Of a stretch of DNA of 64,000 bases, positions 58,382 to 64,000 are shown in pieces. The notes under the pieces were generated by a model. It was not told where the DNA came from. It worked only from the letters and a program-made list of their open reading frames with translations, and searched no databases. Location: positions 1 through 64,000 of the forward strand of contig CALSQR010000001.1 of the NCBI GenBank assembly GCA_943788505.1, given 5' to 3'. Both the position numbers and the translations under genes were made by a program. The stretch comes from an uncultured bacterium (lineage in GTDB: Bacteria; Bacteroidota; Rhodothermia; Rhodothermales; UBA10348). Every line of letters begins with the position of its first letter. The first letter of the stretch is position 1.

Positions 58382-59458
58382 TCAGACGAAATCTTCCAAC
58401 TGGTGGGTGTAGAGATAGTCCACAATATTTTTGACACGCTGAGCTGCATCCCGATGACAGACAAGGAGGGCATCCGGAGTGTCAACTACGATGACATCAT
58501 CCAATCCTACTACGGCAATGAGTCGCTCATCCGCATGGACCAAGCAGCGTGAGGCATCATGTAGAATAGCATGCCCCTCAATAACATTTCCGGCTTTCCC
58601 ATGCTCAGACAGTTCATAGACAGCCTTCCAATCTCCGACATCACTCCAATCGAAAGATCCAGGAACGACATAGACCTTGTCGGCTCGTTCCATCACACCG
58701 TAGTCAATCGAAATAGATGGACATGATTGGAAGGCTTTAGTCACTGATTCAACATTTGACTCCGTCTGGCCGTCATCAAGTAGATGAGAAAAGGCATCGT
58801 GAACGTCGGGGAGATGAGTTTCTACAGCCTGAAGGATCGAGTCCGCACGCCAAATAAACATCCCGCTGTTCCACAGGAAATCGCCCGAATCCAGGAATCG
58901 TTCTGCCGTTTCAAGATTAGGCTTTTCCGCGAAGGTGCGCACATACATAGCGCTAAGCTCTTCATCGGGAGAGGCGTCCTCCGGGTCGAACTGAACGTAA
59001 CCATACCCGGTGGCCGGATAGGTCGGTTCGATGCCAATCGTTATCAGACTTCGTTCCTCTTTTGCCTTTTCTATTCCGACACGAAGAGTCTCTTGGAATT
59101 TGCGCACATTTCGGATGATATGATCAGCCGGCAACACGACCATGATGGCATCGGGATCCTTTTTCTGAATCTCGATAGCCGCCCAGGTAATACACGGTGC
59201 AGTATTACGACTAATCGGCTCGGCAAGAATGTTTTCAGCAGGGAGTGCAGGGAGCTGATCCCTCGTTTGTTCTACATACCTCGCGTTCGTCACTATATGG
59301 CAGTTTTCCAGGGGTATGATGCCTGCTAGACGAGCCACCGTTCCCTGGACCAATGTGTCTTCTCCAATTACAGACAAAAACTGTTTCGGATGGTCGCGGC
59401 GGCTTCGGGGCCAAAAACGGCTACCGATCCCTCCGGCCATTATGACGGCATGTATCAT
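58382..59458 (-). CDS. manC: Mannose-1-phosphate guanylyltransferase
   Basis: Makes GDP-mannose from mannose 1-phosphate for polysaccharide and glycan synthesis. The 358-residue protein (start 59458; frame open to 59509) has the pyrophosphorylase signature MAGGIGSRFWPRSRRDHPKQ, VLPADHIIRN, the metal/substrate motif FAEKPNLETAERFLDSGDFL and WNSGMFIWRADSIL, then SIDYGVMERADKVYVVPGSF. It lacks the C-terminal isomerase domain of bifunctional ManC/AlgA. Single gene on the minus strand between tetR and a 400-bp gap. Confidence 0.94.
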   Translation of the reverse strand: MIHAVIMAGGIGSRFWPRSRRDHPKQFLSVIGEDTLVQGTVARLAGIIPLENCHIVTNARYVEQTRDQLPALPAENILAEPISRNTAPCITWAAIEIQKKDPDAIMVVLPADHIIRNVRKFQETLRVGIEKAKEERSLITIGIEPTYPATGYGYVQFDPEDASPDEELSAMYVRTFAEKPNLETAERFLDSGDFLWNSGMFIWRADSILQAVETHLPDVHDAFSHLLDDGQTESNVESVTKAFQSCPSISIDYGVMERADKVYVVPGSFDWSDVGDWKAVYELSEHGKAGNVIEGHAILHDASRCLVHADERLIAVVGLDDVIVVDTPDALLVCHRDAAQRVKNIVDYLYTHQLEDFV

Positions 59459-59787
59459 ATCTGAATTGAATTGAAATCGTAATTGGAGCCTGCTAGTAGG
59501 ATTGTGCAAAAAGGCACGCGCCGAATCAGGTGCATCGTCAGTGAGACCAACCCAGTAATCCGGCAGGGGTTTCGGTTCACAGGTTCAGGTATGTCTTGGG
59601 AATGAGTGCGTTATGTAAAGACACTTTTTGCAGTTTGCTTTCAGAGAATGCCTTTGTTACCAGGTAGAAAACGTCCCTCATCAGGGCCAAGCCGCTCCGA
59701 TTGGTTGTAGTAAAAAGTATACACACTCTTCAAAATACATCGAGCTACATCCCTCTCAGTTGCTCAAAAAGCCATTTGTAGGTAGAA
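59459..59787. other. Intergenic region, no gene seen
   Basis: Between the divergent manC and collagen-motif lipoprotein genes there is a 400-bp gap. The first 329 bases contain no convincing ORF, tRNA or repeat on either strand. The rest of the gap holds a leader hairpin at 59787-59819 and a start-codon hairpin at 59843-59860, described separately. Confidence 0.6.
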
Positions 59788-59819
59788 AGCTCTTTCGGCC
59801 CAACGTTTGAAAGGAGCTT
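59787..59819 (+). promoter_or_regulatory. Leader hairpin upstream of a lipoprotein gene
   Basis: AAGCTC-TTTC pairs with GAAA-(G)-GAGCTT: ten base pairs with one bulged G around a 12-nt loop. It ends 39 nt before the lipoprotein start. No T-tract follows. Confidence 0.4.
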
Positions 59820-59842
59820 CTGTGACAATGAGCCACTAGATG

Positions 59843-59860
59843 ATGAGGGAGGTACCTCAT
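59843..59860 (+). promoter_or_regulatory. Hairpin enclosing ribosome-binding site and start codon
   Basis: ATGAGG pairs with CCTCAT around the loop GAGGTA. The Shine-Dalgarno GGGAGG spans the 5' arm and loop, and the 3' arm includes the first two bases of the ATG at 59859. Folding would limit initiation; thermometer-like or protein-regulated control is inference. Confidence 0.35.
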
Positions 59861-60377
59861 GAAACGACTTTCACAACAACTATTATTCGCAGGACTCATT
59901 CTGATTGCCTCGGGATGTGTCATAGAGGAAAGTGTTGGCCCAGAAGGAGCGCAAGGACCTCCCGGAAATGCCAATGTGTTTTCACTCAACTTCGACTTCC
60001 TACTTTCGGACGCCGCGTACAATGGAGCAGTGGCATCAGTGCAGTATGACGTCCCTGATTTAACAGCAAACGTTGTGGACGAAGGAGCCATCTTGATGTT
60101 TTTCCGGGATCAAGGTACCTGGACTGCCATGCCTTATACCTTTGGAGTGGAATCTCAGGATCTTCCTGCCGTTGATTATACCATTTCCGTTGGATTTGGA
60201 TATGAAGTTGGGTTTCTGGAGGTGTTTTACGAAGCATCAACAGATGTGGTAGACCTCTCGCTGTTACCCGATCGCGAAATGAAACTGGTCGTTATAGATG
60301 GGTTTTTCTACGGAAAAAGTGGATTCGACATGACAGATTGGGATGCGGTCAGTACTCGCTTCAATCTTGAAGACTAA
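59859..60377 (+). CDS. Lipoprotein with short collagen-like motif, function unknown
   Basis: A 172-residue predicted lipoprotein: signal SQQLLFAGLILIASGC with lipobox Cys, then a short collagen-like stretch GPEGAQGPPGNANV, then about 130 residues of beta-rich sequence with many Tyr, Phe and Asp (GAILMFFRDQGTWTAMPYTF; EVGFLEVFYEAST). Lipoproteins with G-P-x-G-x-x-G stretches after the lipobox are frequent in Bacteroidota, with no defined role. No second collagen segment is present, so a triple helix is unlikely. Confidence 0.85.
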   Translation: MKRLSQQLLFAGLILIASGCVIEESVGPEGAQGPPGNANVFSLNFDFLLSDAAYNGAVASVQYDVPDLTANVVDEGAILMFFRDQGTWTAMPYTFGVESQDLPAVDYTISVGFGYEVGFLEVFYEASTDVVDLSLLPDREMKLVVIDGFFYGKSGFDMTDWDAVSTRFNLED

Positions 60378-60475
60378 ATGTTGGTTGAGTTTTCAACACG
60401 GTTTTAGTCCTGGAGGTTTGAGACGATAAATGGAATACATCACTATGGCTAGCATCTTCCAGTCCGGAACTCCCC

Positions 60476-60664
60476 ATGAAGGATCTCAACTTCGATCGTA
60501 AAACGACTACCCGCCGCGCCAATACGGCATCCATGAGGAAAATTGTGGCAGGCTTCTGCCGCACCGCAATGGATGACTACAGGCGAGCAGGGTATCCGTT
60601 TGGCGAAACACTCGAAGGCCTCCTCATCTGGTTTGAGCAGGGGCAGTTTACAACGGACAACTAG
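60476..60664 (+). CDS. Small hypothetical protein
   Basis: A 62-residue frame, MKDLNFDRKTTTRRANTASM onwards, with a basic N-terminal half and an amphipathic C-terminal half (FGETLEGLLIWFEQGQFTTD). It is followed 42 nt later by a perfect terminator on the same strand, and the gap of about 100 nt to the lipoprotein gene leaves room for its own leader; these are the main reasons to accept it. No family recognised. Confidence 0.55.
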   Translation: MKDLNFDRKTTTRRANTASMRKIVAGFCRTAMDDYRRAGYPFGETLEGLLIWFEQGQFTTDN

Positions 60665-60706
60665 TCAGACATTATAGATCACGACATTTAATAGGATGGA
60701 ATGGGA

Positions 60707-60743
60707 GTAAAAGGGCGGGCCTGGCAGCGGCCCGCCCTTTTAC
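60707..60743. terminator. Strong Rho-independent terminator
   Basis: A perfect 15-bp stem, GTAAAAGGGCGGGCC and its complement, around the loop TGGCAGC. The A-rich and T-rich outer ends allow function on both strands; on the plus strand it ends the lipoprotein/small ORF transcript. Confidence 0.9.
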
Positions 60744-60853
60744 ATTTACTCCAAATAGTTCGCTGATCAACCCCAAAACCGGATGAGATTGTGTGCGTAC
60801 ATACGAACGAAGTCCTACAGCCTCACTCATCTGTACATTTCTCGGGTCCCGGT

Positions 60854-61567
60854 ATGTACTCGCGTTCACATCTAACAGCCATTGCGTTCCTGTTGTGCAT
60901 CCTAGGTTGTTCAAGCGAGGAAACCTACGTAACTCGTGCACCTCAGGCAGATGGAGGGACTGGTCGATTTTACATGGGCCGGGAGATCGCTGATGTGATG
61001 TCTTCGGAGCATGGCGCCCTCTGGCTCGACAGGCCCGAAAGAAATGAAGAGGAACTACCGACCAGGCTATTACGGGCGTTAGATCTGAATGCATCCGATC
61101 TTGTGGCAGACATTGGAGCAGGAACGGGGTTCTTCTCCTTTCGGCTCGCTCAACTAGTGCCCTCTGGCCGTGTCTATTCCGTTGAGGTTCAGCAGGCGCT
61201 GGTTGATACGCTGGCCGCAAGATCCTCGAGGATGGGAATCCGAAATGTAGTTCCAGTGCTGGGTGTTTCGGACAATCCGAACCTACCTGAAGGGAAGGTC
61301 GACTTGGCGCTGATCGTCTCTTCCTACCACGAATTTTCCTATCCCTTCGAAATGCTCGATCATATCAGAAGATCGCTCTCGCCCGGTGGTCGTCTGGCCA
61401 TTGTGGAGTACCGAACAGAAGATTCCACAATCCGGATTCCTGAGGCCCATAGGATGAGCCGTGAGCAAATCATCCAGGAGGGTGAGGCCGTGGGTTTGCG
61501 ATTTCGCGAGACGCTAGATGTCCTTCCACAGCAGCACATTGTGGTGTTTAATCTCCCGGCCGAATAG
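60854..61567 (+). CDS. Lipoprotein SAM-dependent methyltransferase
   Basis: A class I methyltransferase fused to a lipoprotein signal. From the ATG at 60854 it has 237 residues: signal HLTAIAFLLCILGC with lipobox Cys, then ADIGAGTGFFSFRLAQLVPS (SAM motif I), GRVYSVEVQQALVDTLAA (acidic residue of strand 2), VDLALIVSSYHEFSYPFEML (motif IV/V) and LSPGGRLAIVEYRTED. The SAM site looks intact. Export would place it where SAM is not normally available, so the function is puzzling; similar exported methyltransferases are annotated in other bacteria. A frame from 60791 adds 21 residues and buries the signal. Confidence 0.85.
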   Translation: MYSRSHLTAIAFLLCILGCSSEETYVTRAPQADGGTGRFYMGREIADVMSSEHGALWLDRPERNEEELPTRLLRALDLNASDLVADIGAGTGFFSFRLAQLVPSGRVYSVEVQQALVDTLAARSSRMGIRNVVPVLGVSDNPNLPEGKVDLALIVSSYHEFSYPFEMLDHIRRSLSPGGRLAIVEYRTEDSTIRIPEAHRMSREQIIQEGEAVGLRFRETLDVLPQQHIVVFNLPAE

Positions 61568-61921
61568 GACTGGTAGGTGTCGCCACACCATTGGACTTGC
61601 ACACCCCGATATTACGCGGGAGAGGGCGGAGGCCTCTGCGCAGCCAACAATGCCTCTCCCAACACATCGGCAACAACAGCTCCTACTTTCTTCTCAATTC
61701 GTCTCTCCCTGATGTCGAAGGGGCTAGAATGTTCTATGCGATCTCTAGACATGAAAATGAGCGATTCGTATCAGATGTCATAACACTCAATTATACTCGT
61801 GTCGGCAGTGTAGGCCATCTGAACGCATCAGAATTTATCCACATTCGGAGTAGCATTTATCGACGTAGTTTGACCTAGTCTGTAGATCCCTTAGTGTACT
61901 CTACCGGTCCACCAATCACCT
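61568..61921. other. Intergenic region with an 8-bp inverted repeat
   Basis: This 354-bp gap between convergent genes has no convincing ORF. It contains the perfect inverted repeat GGGAGAGG (61618-61625) / CCTCTCCC (61653-61660), with a smaller stem (GCGGA/TCTGC) nested inside. No T-tract follows, so it is not a standard terminator. Confidence 0.5.
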
Positions 61922-62179
61922 TCAGTTTTTGGTACTGGGCCATGCATCTTGGTTGCCGACTGCATTAGCCATAAGCGAGGCATACTTGCGCCGCATGAAC
62001 CTCAGGTGTTCGCTCTTCTGCCCAAGTGCGTCCATGACCTGACTGCGCTGCGCCTCTGAAAGGGCTGCTAGATCCTCGGCGTGTGGAATAAGCACCTCAT
62101 TGCGACTCGGGTGCTCCTCGAACCTGACTCGAGCCGATTCTATTTCTATGATTCCAGACATGAGCTTCAGTGAAGGCAT
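61922..62179 (-). CDS. Small hypothetical protein
   Basis: An 85-residue charged protein without signal or membrane segment. The sequence has a predicted beta-strand start (MPSLKLMSGIIEIESARVRF) and an alpha-helical half (EDLAALSEAQRSQVMDALGQ, KSEHLRFMRRKYASLMAN). GAGGA six bases before the ATG supports the start. No family recognised; neighbours are accessory genes. Confidence 0.6.
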   Translation of the reverse strand: MPSLKLMSGIIEIESARVRFEEHPSRNEVLIPHAEDLAALSEAQRSQVMDALGQKSEHLRFMRRKYASLMANAVGNQDAWPSTKN

Positions 62180-62424
62180 TTTTATTCCTCTATGAGTCGC
62201 TAGTTATGGCAAGGATGTGTAAACCGCGCCTGGTTAGCTCTAATCATTCAGCTTTCGTCGGTACCAGATATCAAGCTTGTGCTTAAAGAGCGACTCAAGC
62301 GCTTGGTAATGAGATGATCGCACACGAATGAATCATCGCATCAGGTCAAGGTCTGCTCCTCCCTGAGAAAGCCGACCGACACAGTACAATATTGAACCTT
62401 TCGAAAAGGCGGCCTGAGTATAGC

Positions 62425-63429
62425 TCACCTTGCAACGATGATCTTTTGGGTTCTCTTATGCAAGGAATCATGAATACCATCCCCCAAACGCACCAAATAC
62501 AGTCCAGTAGCCAGCGTACTGATGTCGATACTCGATATTCCTACCACTACGTCTTGTGACAAAACGACCCTTCCCGTTGTATCGTAGATGAGAACTCGGC
62601 CGGCCTCCATAGAGTCAAAGCGCAATACATCTTGAGCAGGATTGGGATAGATCGACAGAAGACTATCCTCCGGTAGTTGTTCGACAGCTGTCGACGTCGA
62701 ATTGACGAAGAGATCCATCAGGAGTGCATAACCTTTGGGGTCGTGCGACACGAGATCTGAGCGGGTAAACGGGTAGTAATCGTTACGGCCAAAGAATGCC
62801 TCCGAGATTTCTGCGAGGTATTCGACATGGTTCGTTAAGGCATAGGCTCGCACATTGAATAAAGGTGTGCCGTCACCCGTATTGAACGGAACCGACTGGT
62901 AGATACCAGTCTCTTCTGCATTGACAAAGGCCTCGATGGTAGGCCAGTGATCAAAGCCCATTACCTGATGGTGGTATCCATGAATCAGTTCATGGAGCAC
63001 TAACCATTGCTGACTAAAACGAGTACCATTGGTAAAACTGACGGCATTGGGGATCGAGACCGACTGGGCCAATGCAGGATTGTATCCATTCGCGAGCAGC
63101 CCTTGCTCGGCGGGGTGGTAAGAAGCTATAGAACCGGGTTGGCCGTTGTATTCCAGAAAGATCTTTACTCTCTGCATGGCCTCAAGAACATCTTCCGGAA
63201 GGTCGAGAATCGCGATCAAGCCAAGCTGGCGATCCACTTCCCAGAGGGCCAATTTCATGCTGAAAGAATCATTTGTGTTGTCGGCAACCAGCACATAAAA
63301 GCCATGGACTTCATTGGTGGTAAAGCCTGCGACTACCGGCTGTGCCTCCACGGTTCGTACACCACCGACAAAGAGGAGAGCACCGAGATAGATCGCCAAC
63401 AAACAGCGGGATACTCTTCGATAAAACAC
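62425..63429 (-). CDS. Secreted metallopeptidase-like protein with T9SS sorting domain
   Basis: A 334-residue exported protein. It has a signal peptide (LLAIYLGALLFVGGVRTVEA), a central domain with the zinc motif LHELIHGYHHQVMG (HExxH) and a second conserved block VEYLAEISEAFFGRNDYYPF in which a Glu could be the third ligand, followed by HDPKGYALLMDLF. The last ~75 residues are a type IX secretion C-terminal sorting domain (IYPNPAQDVLRFDS, VLIYDTTGRVVLSQ, LATGLYLVRLGDG, KIIVAR). Export by T9SS and peptidase activity are inferred from these motifs. Confidence 0.88.
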   Translation of the reverse strand: MFYRRVSRCLLAIYLGALLFVGGVRTVEAQPVVAGFTTNEVHGFYVLVADNTNDSFSMKLALWEVDRQLGLIAILDLPEDVLEAMQRVKIFLEYNGQPGSIASYHPAEQGLLANGYNPALAQSVSIPNAVSFTNGTRFSQQWLVLHELIHGYHHQVMGFDHWPTIEAFVNAEETGIYQSVPFNTGDGTPLFNVRAYALTNHVEYLAEISEAFFGRNDYYPFTRSDLVSHDPKGYALLMDLFVNSTSTAVEQLPEDSLLSIYPNPAQDVLRFDSMEAGRVLIYDTTGRVVLSQDVVVGISSIDISTLATGLYLVRLGDGIHDSLHKRTQKIIVAR

Positions 63430-63494
63430 AACAGAGATGGGGCCGAACGTGTCAGTTACAAAAATGGCTTCTTAACCTCGAGGCTAAAGTATTT

Positions 63495-64000
63495 TCAGCG
63501 GTTTCCTGGCACGCAAGAGCTTTCGAGCTTGTTAATCGCTTTGGTGAAGCCCGACAAGCGGATTTTGCTGTTCAGCGATTGGTTGTCAAGTGGGTCTGTT
63601 AGACGAAGAGAGATTACAGAACCTGCTTTCATTTCGGATATCACCTTGGGTACCACCTCCATAGGTGCAAAAGTCGCCTGATTGTTTGGGGCTAAAGACC
63701 AGTAAGTAGGCCCATAGGCGACATTTTTATCCACTCTGTACCTAACCAACACTTCATCATCTGAGTCACCTCCTTGATAGCCATGAAGCAACAATAGATT
63801 GATCCCATCACTGAAGCATTTGAAACCCAGTGAAAGGTTGCCATCTACCTCAGCAAAAGACTCTGGAGCCGAGACAACTGTGCTCCGATCGGTATCATCA
63901 AAATCATCAGTTTCGCTGTGATAAACCCATTGCTGTGCATTCGCAGACGAGGAGAAAACGAACATGACTAGACCAAACATGAACACATTTATAGAGCGAT
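63495..64000 (-). CDS. VasI/TagO-like secreted protein (5' end at window edge)
   Basis: A secreted protein of at least 163 residues. A hydrophobic segment MFGLVMFVFSSSANAQQW ends in a signal-peptidase site. The mature part resembles VasI/TagO-type proteins of type VI clusters: W then DDFDDTDRSTVVS, LSLGFKCFSDGINLLLLHGY, VRYRVDKNVAYGPTYW and the ending FTKAINKLESSCVPG, with the two Cys likely paired. The frame stays open to the window edge with an Arg codon upstream, so the true start, supplying the basic n-region, probably lies just outside; GTG 63986 and ATG 63980 are alternatives. No T6SS genes are present. Confidence 0.75.
   Translation of the reverse strand, partial: RSINVFMFGLVMFVFSSSANAQQWVYHSETDDFDDTDRSTVVSAPESFAEVDGNLSLGFKCFSDGINLLLLHGYQGGDSDDEVLVRYRVDKNVAYGPTYWSLAPNNQATFAPMEVVPKVISEMKAGSVISLRLTDPLDNQSLNSKIRLSGFTKAINKLESSCVPGNR

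Noticed and set aside
61518-61878. Overlapping plus-strand frames of 64-95 codons after the lipoprotein methyltransferase
   Set aside because: No ribosome-binding site, unusual composition and several competing frames; treated as non-coding.
1-64000. tRNA, rRNA, CRISPR arrays, insertion sequences, prophage or integrase genes
   Set aside because: None found on either strand; gaps are short and composition is even.

Overview
The window looks like a piece of chromosome from a member of the Bacteroidota/Rhodothermota (FCB) lineage with roughly balanced GC. The evidence is the order secY-map-infA-rpmJ-rpsM-rpsK-rpsD-rpoA-rplQ, a ribosomal protein L36 lacking the zinc cysteines, menaquinone-type UbiE/MenG, a TamB-like giant protein, and a secreted protein that ends in a type IX secretion (Por) sorting domain. 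A marine or free-living Rhodothermales-like bacterium is my best guess; the sequence alone does not fix the genus. I see no prophage, insertion sequence, CRISPR array, rRNA or tRNA gene.

Layout. (1) 1-13949: the S10/spc/alpha ribosomal protein cluster, entering inside rplB and ending at rplQ and a strong terminator. Unusually, most intercistronic spacers are 40-110 nt and carry a stem-loop. (2) 14.0-17.9 kb: a bifunctional RelA/SpoT enzyme, an HU/IHF-like protein, RuvX and peptide deformylase. (3) 17.9-22.1 kb (minus): a Zn/Mn-type ABC importer, an extended SDR and a biotin carrier protein. (4) 22.2-24.0 kb: phosphofructokinase and MenG. (5) 24.0-27.1 kb (minus): an anti-sigma partner-switching set (phosphatase, STAS antagonist, kinase). 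(6) 27.4-32.5 kb: an unrecognised repeat protein, PrmA, Ppx/GppA, Mrp and a NifU-like scaffold. (7) 32.6-35.3 kb (minus): a secreted M28 peptidase and a DUF58 protein. (8) 35.5-38.6 kb: PyrR, PyrB, a stand-alone HsdR-N nuclease-like protein and a CysQ-like phosphatase. (9) 38.7-45.7 kb (minus): an aminotransferase, TamB and AroB. (10) 45.8-47.1 kb: MnmM and an NRDE protein. (11) 47.1-50.8 kb (minus): a murein-recycling cluster (Mpl, an unrecognised protein, dipeptide epimerase). (12) 50.8-58.3 kb (minus): a tetR-tolC-mfp-RND efflux operon with a perfect operator dyad. (13) 58.4-64 kb: ManC, then accessory envelope genes: a collagen-motif lipoprotein, two small ORFs, a lipoprotein methyltransferase, a T9SS-sorted metalloprotease-like protein and a VasI-like secreted protein.

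Most of the window is housekeeping. The parts that deserve a second look are the stem-loops between ribosomal protein genes, the dyads upstream of pfkA, tetR and the phosphatase gene, the unknown protein inserted in the murein-recycling operon, the RND pump with about 210 extra membrane residues, the repeat protein at 27.4 kb, and the exported methyltransferase. Start sites were often chosen by 4-bp ATGA/GTGA overlaps, which recur throughout the window.
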